Shown here: positions 20,240 to 32,003 of the stretch, piece after piece | How the letters are laid out: every line of letters starts with the position of its first letter | Position numbering within the stretch: the first letter of the stretch is position 1 | Assembly (NCBI GenBank): GCA_943736015.1 | Contig: OX031057.1 | Coordinates: 37,162,501 to 37,226,500 of the forward strand | Length of the DNA: 64,000 nt | Reading direction: 5' to 3' | From: Tridacna crocea | Taxonomy: Eukaryota; Mollusca; Bivalvia; Cardiida; Cardiidae | The notes under the pieces: generated by a model | Told to the model about the DNA's origin: nothing | Database searches by the model: none | What the model saw: only the letters and a program-made list of their open reading frames with translations | Translations under genes and position numbers: made by a program

Positions 20240-21156
20240 TATATATCTCATAAGTAGTTTATTGTGTTAGTTGCAAGACAAAATGAATTTTATGAATCCA
20301 TGACTATTTGATGACTTGCTCGGGAAAATACATCACATGATGCCTAACGACTCATTTTACTAGAGCATGACGCAGTTATATTTTATGCTGAAAGAGTTAT
20401 ACGTACATTTTTTACTTCCTGTGTGTGTACCTCACAATCGTCACATTATCCACTTAAAGTACCCATGCATTAAAAAGAAGAGAGTTTTTTTGACGTTTGT
20501 GTGAAATGCACAGTTTCTCTCAACTGCTCTCCCCCTTGCACATGCATGCATTTTTTATCAGAGCATATTGTTTAAGGAAGACCAGTGTATTGTGGGAAGG
20601 AAATGATAACCCAAAGGTAAATTGTTTTGTTTTTATTATTGTTTGACATTAATTCATAAATATTTCTTCCACTGTTCTCTATTTTTTTTTTAAATAAATG
20701 CTAAATTTTCAATTTCTTGTCAGGTATACATAACAATACTTCAATATGAAGAAAGAAACAAAAGGAAAAAAAAAATCAAAGATTAGCTATAAGAACTTAG
20801 ATTTCGGTGGCTAGACCCCGCGGTTGCAAAATGGTCCCATGTAGTCGGAAGTTTTACAGAAAAGTAAATGTATACAAAAATGCACTGAGCAAAATACAAT
20901 TTTTTTTAAAAAATGATGAAATAGACATTATTTCATTTCCACTTAAAAGATTACAACTGCTATTTAAAATAAAGTAAACGTAAACATCTTACAAAAGTAA
21001 AACTGAAACTAAAGGAAATGAAAACCCAGAGAATTTTTAAAATTATTTAAAAAGAAAGAAAGAACAAATTCAAGGATCAGATATACATGTAAATATTGCT
21101 GCATTTTTTTCAGCACTTCAAAAAACTTTCATCAGATATAGAAATACAATAAGATC
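20240..21156. other. Unassigned A+T-rich sequence
   Basis: No exon, no tandem array and no recognisable element. Confidence 0.5.
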
Positions 21157-21318
21157 AGGGCCCGTATTCACCAACCATTGTTAAGAACTTTTTTTTTTTT
21201 GTCTTATTCTCCAGAGTTGTCTACATTTGTAAGTAACACAACTTCTGATTGGCTGAACCATTTCTTGAAGAATAAGATCAAGAATATTCTCAAGGATGGC
21301 TGGTGCATACGGGCCCTG
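21157..21318. mobile_element. Foldback MITE F, copy 3 (internally deleted)
   Basis: AGGGCCCGTATTCACCAACC ... GGTGCATACGGGCCCT ends. The centre keeps only one GATTGGCTGAACCATT arm, so about 35 bp are missing relative to the other copies. Confidence 0.85.
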
Positions 21319-21559
21319 GACTTTGAAGAATTTTTCAGTATTTTGATGGAAATAGTCATTGTTTATGTGAAGAAGTAGATTCATCCTTCACTGCAGTTGA
21401 AATAATAAGATGTGTCAAAAAGTTAGGTACAAAGTATATTCAACTAAAAATATCTTCATAAGCCACCGGTTCACTTATTCATTTATATCATGAAAAAGTT
21501 ACATATGTTTAATTATGTAAATTTTTAGTAAGGCTGCTTATCGAATTACCTTTGATCTT

Positions 21560-21760
21560 TTTCCACACAATACTTACTTTCGACGACTCTGGACTAGAAG
21601 GCTTTAGAAAGCAGCATATGCTCCTTTTAAAGCGCTTTTTCAAGCCTACCTATGACAGAAATCTCCATTTTGCCACATTTCATCTGTTGTCTGCATATGC
21701 TTTCAATCTGGCCCTATCCAAAATTTCATCGTCAGGTAGAGTGCTAAGGAGGGGAAATTT
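21560..21760 (+). mobile_element. Degenerate TTAA-hairpin MITE (family A)
   Basis: CACACAATACTTACTTTCGA, GAAGGCTTTAGAAAGCAGCA, TCTGCATATGCTTTCAATCTGG and TCAGGTAGAGTGCTAAG match the outer parts of family A. The hairpin is lost. Confidence 0.5.
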
Positions 21761-21915
21761 ACCGGAACAAGAATTTTATCCGAGGAACCACTTGATGGAC
21801 CTTTTCTTTAATATGCAAATGACATTTCGTAAAAACGAAATAAAGTGAGAAATTTGCATGTTAAAAAAAAGGTCGAACATGTCAACTTAGGGATTTCGAG
21901 CGTTGTAAATAATAA

Positions 21916-22176
21916 TTGTTATATTTTTTTTCGGATGTAGTTCTACCGAAACTATATTTCATGTTAATATTTAAACGGAATACCATTTTTTCCACAAGGT
22001 TTTTGATAGCTAGTCTAATATAGGTATATGTGCACAAAGAATCTAAGTCATGAGCTTAATGAAAACACAGGTACTACACATTTGGTATTAATATCAGTCG
22101 TGGCATAATGTTATTTTGTACCATAATGTTCTCAAAGGCTTTGTAATGAATGCACATAGATGGATAATATTTATCT
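21916..22176 (+). repeat. Dispersed repeat H, copy 2
   Basis: Collinear with 19186-19436. It is followed by an ATTT/TTTA simple repeat at about 22175-22200. Confidence 0.85.
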
Positions 22177-22293
22177 ATTTATTTATTTATTCTCTTTATT
22201 TCCTCCTAATGGAGATTAATAAATAAATAGTATATTGAACAATTAACAATGAAACAGTGGAAACAAAAACTTTGACATAGACAAAGGGAAATG

Positions 22294-23190
22294 GGTATCA
22301 GGACATTTGCCCCCCGAACTTCTGCCCCCGGACTTTTGCTCCCGTAGGACACCTGCCCCCTGGACATTTGCCCCCGTAGGACATCTGCCCCCTTAGGACA
22401 TCTGCCCCCTGGACATCTGCCACCCGGACATTCGCCCCGTAGGACATCTGCCCCCGTAGGACATTTGCCCCCCAGACATTTGCCCCCTAGACATCTGCCC
22501 CCCGCACATTCACCCCCTCAGGACACCCCCTCCCGGACATTTGCCCTGGTAGGACATCTGCCCCTGGATATTTGCTCCCGTAGGACAACTGCCTCCTGGG
22601 AAACGAAAAGCCTCTTTTAAATGTGAAGAACTAATAACATCATGAATTTTGCTTTATTTTTCTTAAAACGCAAAAAAAGGAATTTTTCATCGGGATTTAC
22701 AGCAGGCGTGCCAGATGAGTAACTGACTCTATAGTTATCATACTGGAAGTTTGATATTAAAACTGACATCAATTAATCAGCCGAAGACTTTCAACAAAAT
22801 AGCACTTAAAGATACAATAGCTGAGAGGTCTTTTTCATATATAGTGCCGGTCAAAATTACCATGTACATTATACCTGTATACCTCAAAGTTGCTTTTTTG
22901 AGATTGTCCCTTAAAAAAGCTACACGTCCAAGTTGTTAACAAACTGAGGGGCAGATGTCCAGGGGGCAGATGTCCTATGGGGGCTTTTGTCCGGAGACAG
23001 GTGTCTGGGGGCACATGTCCTAGGGGGGGCACGTGTCCTAAGGGGGCAGATGTCTGGGGGCAGATGTCCTAGGTTGGCAGATGTCCGGGGGCAAACGTCC
23101 AGGTGGAAGGTGTCCTAGGGGGGCAAAAGTCCGGGGGCACAAGTCCGGGGGGGGCAGAAGTCCAGGGGGCAAATGTCCTAGACCCGGGAA
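22294..23190. mobile_element. Foldback element with minisatellite arms (GGACATTTGCCCCC)
   Basis: The left arm (about 22300-22600) is a tandem array of GGACATYTGCCCCC-plus-spacer units of 14-20 bp. The right arm (about 22946-23183) is the same array in inverted orientation (GGGGGCAGATGTCC). A unique 345-bp core lies between. The outer edges read GGGTATCAGGACATTTGCC and, inverted, GGGTCTAGGACATTTGCC. Long inverted ends made of short tandem units are the hallmark of Foldback-type elements. I found no clean target-site duplication and no coding region. Confidence 0.75.
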
Positions 23191-23359
23191 TGACAACGAA
23201 GCTCTATGTGATAGAATGTTATGTACAAGGTATTCTAGGATCTACACCACTGATACCATGGTATGTAGGAGCATGCGTGAATCAAACAATACGCGATAGC
23301 TTTTTTGTTACCGTGCGACTAAGGAACATGGGTATCAGTTAAGATGCAATTATGTTAGT

Positions 23360-23850
23360 CTTTTATACAGCGTTCAATCATATCGAACTTGCCGAAAGAT
23401 TTCAACCAAACATAATTCGTTCTATGGTACAAAATACTGCAGGAAAAGATTAATAGTATTTAAAGCACTCTAACATTTTGAGATAATGTCAATGAGAACC
23501 CATTTAGCGTTATTCGCTCTCTTAATGATAATGTTAAATTGCGTGTTAAACCTATGAATTCATTTTCGGATCTATATGATAATAATGTAGAATTGTTGCA
23601 AGGCGAATCCCTCTCACCAATCTTACTTTTACGTTTCTTTAACGAAATTGATTTTTTTACACCAGAATACCAATGAATGCTATACTTTATGTTGTTTATC
23701 GATTTATTTGTTGCTATTGAATTGGCGGACGACCCCATCCTTATTCTACTACCGCTTCAAGGTTACAAAGAAATTGTTATCAGCATTTGAGAAATATTTT
23801 GTAAAAGTAGAATTTTTAATTTTAATGTAGCCTACAAAAAGGTAGTTATC
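23360..23850 (+). pseudogene. LINE reverse transcriptase remnant
   Basis: In broken frames the plus strand gives an AFNHIELAE stretch (a decayed AFD...), then VKLRVKPMNSFSDLYDNNVE followed by LLQGESLSPILL. This is the RT block preceding and including motif QG.SLSP. Several stops and shifts interrupt it. No intact YADD is visible in the fragment. Confidence 0.55.
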
Positions 23851-24179
23851 TTTCATAGAGTTAAAAAACTTTGAATGAAAGGAATGAATTTTACATATTC
23901 AGGAAATGATATGAAAAAGTGAACGCTTTTGATTACCTGTGCTAAGTTTTTACTCGTTTTTATTTTTTTCAAAAAAAAAATGGATAAGAAAATTAGTTGC
24001 TTGTGGTAAATGATGTCATAAATTCATAAATAATGTAATTGACACACAGAGACTTTTTAATTTTGAATGTTGCATTGTGAAATAATTATTAATAATATAA
24101 ACATTATTTCTGGATTGATGTTTTAAAATATTTTATGGTTTTTATCTCAAAATTGCTGAGTATAGTTAGCATGCCTATG

Positions 24180-24945
24180 TTTTTAATAGGAATATTTTGG
24201 TAGACTCTAAAGACATTTATAATAAAGTACTATACAATTGTGATATAAGATATGTAAAATACCTGTTAAACGCCGTAAACGCCGATGGAATATTTAAGAA
24301 TTGGGAGGACATAAAAAAAATCCCCAAGAAAAAAATGACTAGAAACAAAGTGATTTTTTTTTTCAAATTTCTATAGCATTATAATTTCAGTTAAATCTTT
24401 CCTTCCAAAACATCATATTTCGATAAAAAAAAGATGCTTTAAAAGGATGTCACATTCCTTCTATTAGCTGTTATTTCTTTCATACGCTGACTAAAACTGA
24501 CACAAATAGACATGTTAATAATACTTTGATACACAACCATGACATACCTTCGAGTATAATTAAATGGGACTCAATATATAACAACGAAATATAGATTGGA
24601 AACAGGTTCATGGAAATGTGTGTAAATGCACAAAGGACACTTATTCACAATGGTTTCAAACAAGAATGATACATAGAATAATTCCAACAAATTGTCTGCT
24701 TTTTAACATGAAATTGATAGATTCTAACTTATGTAAATTTTGTAAACGATATGAAGAAACTATTCTACATTTATTCCATGAACACATCAAATTATCGATT
24801 TGTAATATTGCGGCAATATCAGGTACTTTTGACCGTAATCGACAAATTGATAGTCAAACTTTACCTTTAGGCACATATACACCATACGGACCATTGGACT
24901 GGCTACTTTTAGAATTTAAAAAATATATACAAATATAAACAAAAA
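24180..24945 (+). pseudogene. LINE C-terminal remnant (L1/Tx1-like)
   Basis: Broken frames read YNKVLYNCDIRYVKYLLNAV and DGIFKNWEDIKKIP, then after a gap CTKDTYSQWFQTRMIHRIIP, LFNMKLIDSNLCKFCKRYEE and TILHLFHE. The order 'WFQ.R..HRI....LF.M.....LC.FC...EET..HLF..C' is the C-terminal zinc-finger region of Tx1/L1-group LINEs, as I recall it. The final Cys of the finger is missing. Stops occur between about 24330 and 24600. Confidence 0.6.
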
Positions 24946-25489
24946 ATTCATTTAATGATCGGTTTAAAGAATATTTTGAATTATACCGTGAATATTCATA
25001 ATTGCACAAAAACATATGAAATATGACAAATGTCACATGACTATTGTGGAGCATGCTTATCAAAGTCTCCTATTGCCAGTATAGTGTACAGATACATACA
25101 TGTATATAAACGAATATCTATATAACTTTTTAAACAACGATTCCAGTTTCTTCACTCCATATCCACACACACCTACTCACCCAAACACACACATACTTGA
25201 ACCTATTTATGATTTGATTTTTTTTCATTGTGATTTCTGATTGTTTTTATCTCTCTTTCTCTCCAAATAAAGCCAGATTCAAGTGATGGAACAACTTTAT
25301 TAAAAAATACAATCTACGTTAGTTATATGAAACATCTTTTGTATAAAATATATCATTAAGGACTATTATCTCTAACATCATTAGTGTCTTTAACATAAAT
25401 ACGTTACTAACACATTACTAACAAACCTTCTAACATTGAATTGTAAGGTACGATGGGAGATGGCCACAACTCCCATCATATCAGTTGAC

Positions 25490-26292
25490 GTGGCTGATAA
25501 AAATCTAAGAAAAAGACTTTATCGGGAAAAGTGACTCGTGCAATTAGCGATTTATTACAAGTCAAAAGAGATAAAGAAATTCCTTTAAAGATCATGATTA
25601 ATCTATTTGACACCTACTTGTTGCATCAGTCCTTTACTATTCGAGCAAGGCCTGGGGTTTTGTGACCAATGAATTGACGGAAAGACTACATAAAAAATTA
25701 CTTCGAAAATTGATAAATGTCTAGTCAACAACCACTAATACAGCTAAATGTATCCACGGCAAATTCAGCAGGTATCCATCGAATACTGATAAAAAATGAA
25801 TGCGTATTTTGCACACGTTTCACCGACAAAAAAAAAACTCAATGTATTTTACAACTACACCTGTTAAAAAAGATAAAGTACATACCCTAACCCATGGACC
25901 TACAAAATCAAAGAGTTATTACAATGGACGCTTTTACGACATATTTCCTGCCTCAGTGAAAATAAATACATTTTTGACTATATTTCCTAATCAGCTGAAT
26001 GAGATTTATGTGAGTAAATGGTTCTATTATATCAATAAAAGACATTCACTGTTTGTTTACAGATTGCTAAAAGGAATTTTTAATTGTTCAAAACATTTAA
26101 AAGAAATGAAAATAACATCATATGGGTATACCGTTGTCAGATTACGTCTATCCACCCGTAACCTTTTATTGAAACCGGTCAACATAGAACTATTGCTAGA
26201 AATGAAAAAAAAAATGTATACACATGTACATGTATATTTCGACTGTGCCCTCTTCATGAAATTAAGAACGAGTATCTTTTTTTTAGTTTAAT
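25490..26292 (+). pseudogene. LINE 3' coding remnant
   Basis: Broken frames give PLKIMINLFDTYLLHQSFTI, YSSKAWGF and ERLHKKLLRKLINV, then (25800-26291) LNEIYVSKWFYYINKRHSLF and VYRLLKGIFNCSKHLKEM. It ends with LRLSTRNLLLKPVN. The succession 'LFD..V.P...Y.SE.WGF', '..E..H..F.K..L.VK.ST' and 'W...I......L..Y...K' is the post-RT region of LINEs like the one at 58.8-60.3 kb. It carries internal stops near 25520, 25725 and 25795. Confidence 0.55.
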
Positions 26293-26549
26293 CTGCAAAG
26301 GTTGTAATTTGTATTACTATTGCCATAACAAAGTATTTTGAATAAATCCTACTGTTAAACTGTGAACATGATAAAATATTTCAAATATTGAATGTTATTG
26401 GACTTTTTTTACATAAAGGCAAACGAAAAAAAAAATCTGTCATTCATTAATCATTAGTTATATGGCATACTGTGAACTTAAATATAATGCCCATATTTAT
26501 CAACTTTTAACTGGCTATAAATGACACCTTTCTGGCATGCTGTGGTATG

Positions 26550-26632
26550 AAATAGAACATCAATCGGCTGGTCGGTCAATCGATCAATCGATCAGTCGAT
26601 CGATGAATGAATGAATCAATCAATAAACCAAT
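26550..26632. repeat. Low-complexity TCGATCAATC / GAATGAATC tract
   Basis: Imperfect tetranucleotide repetition of the CAAT/GATC kind. Confidence 0.75.
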
Positions 26633-26730
26633 TATATGACTTTCGTGGAGATGATGAGATGAAAGGAGAGTTACACATGTCAAACGTTTCCCCTACTCAA
26701 CTCTGAAAGCTTACATTGTAAAATTTATAT

Positions 26731-27193
26731 ATATGTCGTAGTCCAAACTGGAATCCAGGCAGATCCGGAATCTGCCTAGACCAAACTAGAATTTGTCTAT
26801 AACAAATCACGATTCCAGTTTAGCTTTGCAGCTCTACAATCTGCCTAAACCAAATTTTGATAATTTCTCGTTGATTATAGGGCGTCTACATATGAAACAT
26901 CTTACTTTTAAACGTAAACCCCAAAATAAAAGAAGTTTTAGTCAGAAATTCAGAGTAAATATAAATTTTGAATGTTTTGTTCTAATAAGAAAGGTGGAAA
27001 AAAGAGCGATTGTGGAAAAAATCATATAAAATGCTTTAAATGGAAATACCTCTCAATTGTAAACATTATTAAATCAATATATTAAAAAAAAATATTAGAA
27101 AACGACGCATTTTAGTCTACACAAAATTTGAATTCTAATTTGGTCTAGGCAGATTCCGGATCTGCCTAGATTCCAATCTGGCCTACGACATAT
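26731..27193. mobile_element. 463-bp MITE with about 75-bp TIRs
   Basis: Ends ATATGTCGTAGTCCAAACTGG and complement. Both arms share GCAGATCCGGAATCTGCCTA followed by GACCAAA.TAGAATT. The inner GATCCGGAATC part is itself near-palindromic. Flanks are TATA-rich, so a TA target is likely. The interior is A+T-rich and non-coding. Confidence 0.88.
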
Positions 27194-27629
27194 ACATATT
27201 CTTCTTCTCATCAATATTCTATTATATAATCATTATTATTGTTATCAATATCATTATTAGTATTGATAGCATTTATCATTATTAGCTTCTTTTTTTCATA
27301 GATTGTTATGTTAAGTATGCATAATTATTTGTTGCATTTTATTCAGCTTGATAATGTGAACTGATTTTTTAGCTCACCTGAGCACAACGTGCTCAGGGGT
27401 AGCTATTGTGACCGGTCATCGTCCGTCGTCCATCCGTCCGTCCGTCCATCCGTCCGTCCGTCCGTTAACAATTTCTTTAAAAATCTTCTCCTCCAAAACC
27501 AGACGGCCAATCTTGATAAAACTTGGCAGGAATGTTGCTTGGGTGAAGCTGAACAAAAATTGTTAAAAGAATTTAATTCCATCAAAAACTCTGGTTGACA
27601 TGGCAACGAAATGGCTGAAAATGGAAAAA

Positions 27630-29060
27630 TCTTTAAAAATCTTCTTGTGACAAACTATAAGGCCGGGAGCATTCATATTTTGTATGAAGCATCATTGGGT
27701 GACCCTTTACCAAATTTTTTAAAATTATTCCCCTTGGGTCATATTTGGGCTTTGCCCAGGCACACCCTATTTTACAAAGAAACAAAGAAGGAAATCTTTA
27801 AAAAATCTTCTTCTGACAAACCATAATGGCTAGAGCATTCATATTTGGTATGTAGCATTATTTGGTGATCCTCTACCAAAACTGTTAAAATTATTCCTCT
27901 GCGGTCATATTTGGGCTCTGCCCGGGCGCACCCTATTTTAAAATCTTTAGAAATCTTCTTGTGACAAAACATAAGGCTGGGGGCATTCATATTTTGTTTG
28001 AAACATCATTTGGTGACCCCTTACCAAAATTGTTAAAATCATTTCCATGGGGTCATATTTGGGCTTTGCCCGGGCGCACTCTATTTTTCATAGAAACAAA
28101 GAAGGAAACCTTTAAAACTTCTTCTGATGACGAATCATAATGGCTAGAACATTCCTTTTTAGTATGTAGCATTAACTGATGATCTTCTACCAAACTTGTT
28201 AAAATTATCCTTCTGCCATCATATTTGGGCTCTGCTCGGGCGCACCCTATTTTAAAATATTTAAAAATCTTCTTGTGACAAAACGTAAGGCCAGGAGCCT
28301 TCATATTTTGTTTGAAACATCATTGGTTGACCCTTTACTAAAATTGTTAAAAATGATTCGCCTGGGGTCATATTTGGGCTTTGCACGGGCGCACCCTATT
28401 ATACATAGAAACAAAGAAGGAAATCTTTGAAAAATCTTCTTCTGACAATTCATAATGGCTAGAGCATTTCTATTTAGTATGTAGCATTATCTGATTATCC
28501 TCTACCAAAATTATTAAAATTATTCCTGTGCGGTCAAATTTTGGCTCTGTCCAGGTGCGCCCTATTTTAGAATCTTTAAAAATCTTCTTGTTACAAACCA
28601 CAATGCCAAGAGCATTCATATTTTGTTTGAAGCATCATTTGGTGACCCCTTACCAAAATTGTTAAAATTATTCCCCTTGGGTCATATTTGGGCTTTGCCC
28701 GGGCACACCCTATTTTACATAGAAACGGAGAAGGAAACCTTTAATAAATCTTTTTCTGACAAACCGTAATGACTAGAGCATTCATATTTGCTATGTAGCA
28801 TAATCTGATAATCTTCAACCAAAATTGCAAGAATTATCCCTCTGCGGTCATATTTGGGCTCTGCCCGGGTGCACCCTATATCACATAGAAACAAAGAAGG
28901 AAATCTTTTAAAAATCTACTTGTGGCAAACCATAAGGGCTAGAGCATTCATATTTTGCATGTAGCATCATCTAGTGACACTTTATAAAGATAATTAAAAT
29001 TATCCCCTTGGGGTCATATTTGGGCTCTGTGCCCTGGTGCACACTATTTCAAATAGAATC
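27630..29060 (+). repeat. Alternating 166/148-bp higher-order tandem repeat
   Basis: The marker GGTCATATTTGGGCT and variants starts at 27737, 27903, 28051, 28217, 28366, 28532, 28680, 28846 and 29012. Steps are 166, 148, 166, 149, 166, 148, 166, 166. Two monomer types alternate: one follows the marker with a CATAGAAACAAAGAAGGAAA segment, the other lacks it. Four dimers of about 314 bp are present. Confidence 0.9.
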
Positions 29061-29084
29061 ATAGAAGGAAATCTTTTAAAATCA

Positions 29085-29253
29085 ATTCCATCTAAAAAGG
29101 AGAAATTGTTTGTAACAAGCAATTTCTCCTTTCTCACAATCTTTTCTACCATATAGATCACTTATTTTTCATTTTAAATACATTTTAGAATGTCATCAGC
29201 AATTTGTTTCAATTTGGAACAGTCTAAAATTTTGTCTTCTGGTAATGGCTTAA
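29085..29253 (+). mobile_element. TTAA-hairpin MITE (family A), partial, inside the tandem element
   Basis: AAAAAGGAGAAATTGTTTGTAACAAGCAATTTCTCC hairpin, CAATTTGGAACAGTCTAAAA, and GGTAATGGCTTAA end. The left terminus is missing. Confidence 0.75.
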
Positions 29254-29473
29254 ACTACAAGTCAAAAAGGGAACAAGACACTGTGAAGAGAAAAATTGAT
29301 GATAAGCAGCAGTTTTTAGCTCCACTGGCCAAAGACAAAGAAGAAAATCTGTAAACATCTTTTTGTGACAAACCCCAGGGTATGCCTTATTTGAAAAGAA
29401 TTAATAGCCTGCCCTTGATAAACCATATAAGTTAAAAATATACTCAGGTGAGCGATATAGGACCATCATGGTC

Positions 29474-29482
29474 CTCTTGTTT
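29474..29482 (+). repeat. 9-bp target-site duplication, left (CTCTTGTTT)
   Basis: Identical to 33781-33789. It abuts the GGGTCCCTATAAA terminus of the 4.3-kb element. Confidence 0.8.
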
Positions 29483-29984
29483 GGGTCCCTATAAAGTAAG
29501 AAACGGAACCGAAACGAAACGGAACGAAACGTTACGAAACGGAACGAAACGCAACGAAACGAAACGCAACGAAACGGAACGAAACGAAACGAAATAGAAC
29601 GAAACGGAATATAACGGGAACGAAACGAAACGGAACGAAACGAAATGAAATCTAGCAGCGTTTTTTTTTTTTTTAAACTTATCTTTTTGTCTCAATTTAT
29701 CGTTTTTCTGTTGTACTGTTTCCAATTGTTTTATCCCACAGTGTAGGTAAGGCGCAAAAGGGTTATGTCACTGAATTTTTGCGATTATTTTGCATTGAAA
29801 ATCTGGTCAAAGTCAAGATTAAGCACTTTTAAAAAACGATAATCCTCTACAAGGGAGTGTGGTTTTAAGGTTGCACAAAAAACATATTAGGTGCAATTTT
29901 AAATATTTGACGTGTAGAGAAAATTTAATTTTGTTCTGTCACTATGGTATCAGAGTATTATCACAGGGCGCCGGAATATGGCGA

Positions 29985-30246
29985 GCCTGGGTAGCACAGT
30001 TGGTAGCGTACAGGACTTCAAAACATGGGTCGCCAGTTCAAATATCCATTCGACAAATTTCTTTCCAAAGATTGATGATAGTCATTGCGACAGGATGCAT
30101 TCCTCTCTCTCTCTCCAGTGATCACCGGTAGTAAGCGATTAAAAGCAGCCAGTGGCTTGGGAAAAATATTACTCTCGAAGTACTTGTAAAAAGAACTGCA
30201 GGAAAACACAGATAGGTGTAATGCAGCGATTTTGTTTGGTTTGTAT
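29985..30246 (+). mobile_element. tRNA-derived SINE, 3' truncated
   Basis: Head AGCCTGGGTAGCACAGTTGG, GTACAGGACTTCAAAAC and GTTCAAATATCC (box A/box B-like). The body TTGATGATAGTCATTGCGAC and GGAAAACACAGATAGG is shared with 32525-32830 and, weakly, 47990-48230. Confidence 0.65.
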
Positions 30247-30390
30247 TAGAGTTTAATGCCTTTTTAACAGCGTAGGTCATATCATGGCGGTCAGTGTCGC
30301 ACTAATGTGTTTCCTGGTTTTTTCACACCAGTACTGACCAGGTCCAGGTCACGAGTCTCATGCGCTAACCACTGAGCTATCCGGCCGGGC
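30247..30390 (-). mobile_element. tRNA-derived SINE, minus strand
   Basis: On the minus strand the head is CCGGATAGCTCAGTGGTTAG, then CGCATGAGACTCGTGACC. The tail is ATGATATGACCTACGCTGTT and AAAAAGGCATTAAAC, the GTTGAAA-GGCGTTAAAC type of tail found on molluscan SINEs. Confidence 0.7.
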
Positions 30391-30434
30391 CCAATGAAGC
30401 GATGCATGCAACGATACAACTCATGTTGTAAAGG

Positions 30435-30571
30435 GCGTTAAATCTTAAGACATTGTAGTAAAGAGAGAAAATGCTGGTAACGAACATTTTATCCTTTTCT
30501 TAAAACATTTTCAAAAGTACTAGTATTCTCCTTTAGGGGCGGTGAAACTCATGATTTTGTAGCAAGGGATT
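30435..30571 (-). mobile_element. Degenerate TTAA-hairpin MITE (family A)
   Basis: GAGAAAATGCTGGTAACGAACATTTTATCC centre and TTTAGGGGCGGTGAAACTCA tail. Confidence 0.6.
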
Positions 30572-30624
30572 TCTTTCTTTCATGTTTAAATCGAAAACTG
30601 AGGTCATATCTGTTCTGCAATGAG

Positions 30625-30840
30625 AGCTGTGATCGTATGGTGGTTAGTGCTTTGCGAAGTAGCCGACATTTCCGGTTCGAATCCTGGTCACGGCAGGTCT
30701 GTGACCGTCGCTATCTCGGCACAGCTTAACAATTTTTAGCTGGCCTTTGGGTTGTAAGGCGTCTTACACCACTTTTCAGACGATTTCAATTCTATGACTG
30801 CATCGGTTGACTCTGCTGACTTTTTTTATTGTTTTTACCA
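30625..30840 (+). mobile_element. tRNA-derived SINE head
   Basis: TGGTGGTTAGTGCTTTGCGA (box A region) and GGTTCGAATCCTGGTCACGG (a good box B). No intact tRNA cloverleaf: the 3' acceptor strand is absent. Confidence 0.65.
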
Positions 30841-31229
30841 CCCAAGCAATTTCATCTCTTTCCTCTTTGTTGTGCATATTGTTGAAAATGTAACACTACG
30901 ATTAGATACGAGCCTTGCTTTTGGCAAAAGGGGGTTTAATGCCTCGCAGTTATGCATGATACCAAGTAGGTCATCATATTATTATGGATACATAATTTCC
31001 CTCTTTGTTTAAAAGCCGGCTGAATCACGATGTACACTGCTCCTTTGACAGGTAGAATATTGACTAGGTAGAATATTGACTAACTAGCAAACATTTTCAA
31101 TTAAGATCAGCCTGCACAGATTGCACCATGCAGCGATACAACTGATATAATGTTTAGTTGAAACATTTTTATCTTACATCGATTGAAAAACAAGTACTTA
31201 CAACTTGTATTTATCTCTCGCTATTCTGC

Positions 31230-31376
31230 TTCCTCGGAACTAAACCAGTACTTGCGCCAAATGTGTGGGCTAATGAAAAATCCCAAAGCTGACACCCGCT
31301 CCCGTGTATCAAACTCGGGACCTGATGATTATTAGGCCGACGCTCAACCCTACGACCACGGACGCCACGCAATAAT
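31230..31376 (-). mobile_element. tRNA-derived SINE head, minus strand
   Basis: Minus strand reads GGCGTCCGTGGTCGTAGGGT, TGAGCGTCGGCCTAATAATC and GTCCCGAGTTTGATACACGG, a box A/box B-like layout with tRNA spacing. Confidence 0.55.
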
Positions 31377-31504
31377 GTTGAAAAGGGTGTTAGACACTAT
31401 ACAGTCAATAAAATCAAGCGTTGGAACATTTCAAGTATGTTTTTTTCCCAGGGTTTTAATTCTTAATTTGAACTATATTCTGTAAAAGAGAGCTTAACGA
31501 ATCC

Positions 31505-31700
31505 GTAAACAGTATCCACCCAGGTCAGCCTGCGCAGTCCCCGCAAGGTGACGTGAGCCGAAACCTTTCCCTATTGGTCACTTTTCTGCATGTCAAAGGA
31601 CCAGAGTACTTCATGTTACAGTGCAAAGTTACACACAAAAAAAGACTTCATGGATCTAAAATTGTGTGAGGACCTACTTGGTATCGTGCATCACGGAGAT
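31505..31700 (+). repeat. Family C repeat copy
   Basis: AGGTCAGCCTGCGCAGTCCC, GAGCCGAAACCTTTCCCTAT and TTTTCTGCATGTCAAAGGAC. The best preserved member of the family. Confidence 0.7.
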
Positions 31701-32003
31701 GTATTAAGCCCCCTTTTGCCGGAGCATGGCTCATTGTATATTTTGTGAACTGTAAGTTAGTATTAACTTATTTTGAAGTCGTCTTTTGGGGCTACTGTTA
31801 GTTAAAATTTCTTTATGTACTTTTTAAGAAACCTCTATTTCTATTTAAAATGAACTAGGACACAGCAAACTGGAAGGTTTCAAACAGTGACTGAAAGGGA
31901 AAAATAGTGCATAAAACTTTTGATGTATCCAGAAACCTTAAAATGAATTGGTACATATGCCGCAGACATAATTTCTCTTAGAAAAATAATTTCAAACCTA
32001 ACA

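Larger units (their letters stand above)
27366..29482 (+). mobile_element. AGCTCACCTGAGC element with higher-order tandem core
   Basis: Left end TTAGCTCACCTGAGCACAAC, then a CCGTCCGT run (27422-27466), then a segment with CTTCTCCTCCAAAACCAGAC and CATGGCAACGAAATGG. The right end is ACTCAGGTGAGCGATATAGG, then ACCATCATGGTCCTCTTGTTT. I remember this architecture from repeats common in bivalve genomes. Between about 27630 and 29050 is a tandem array (separate entry), followed by a family A MITE. No gene. Confidence 0.75.

Noticed and set aside
22835-23342. Frames rich in Gly/Pro (HVPPDTCLR, SGGKRPGG) in the 22.8-23.3 kb region
   Set aside because: They translate the GGGGGCAGATGTCC minisatellite and have no conserved content of their own.
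27630-29060. CRISPR-like array
   Set aside because: The units are contiguous 148-166 bp tandem monomers with no unique spacers, in a eukaryotic context.
29489-29725. Minus-strand frame rich in FRFVSFRFVS
   Set aside because: It is only the translation of the GAAAC pentamer array in the TIR of the 4.3-kb element.
30625-30720. Possible tRNA gene (good box B GGTTCGAATCC)
   Set aside because: No matching acceptor stem or anticodon arm could be built. The sequence continues into a SINE-like body.
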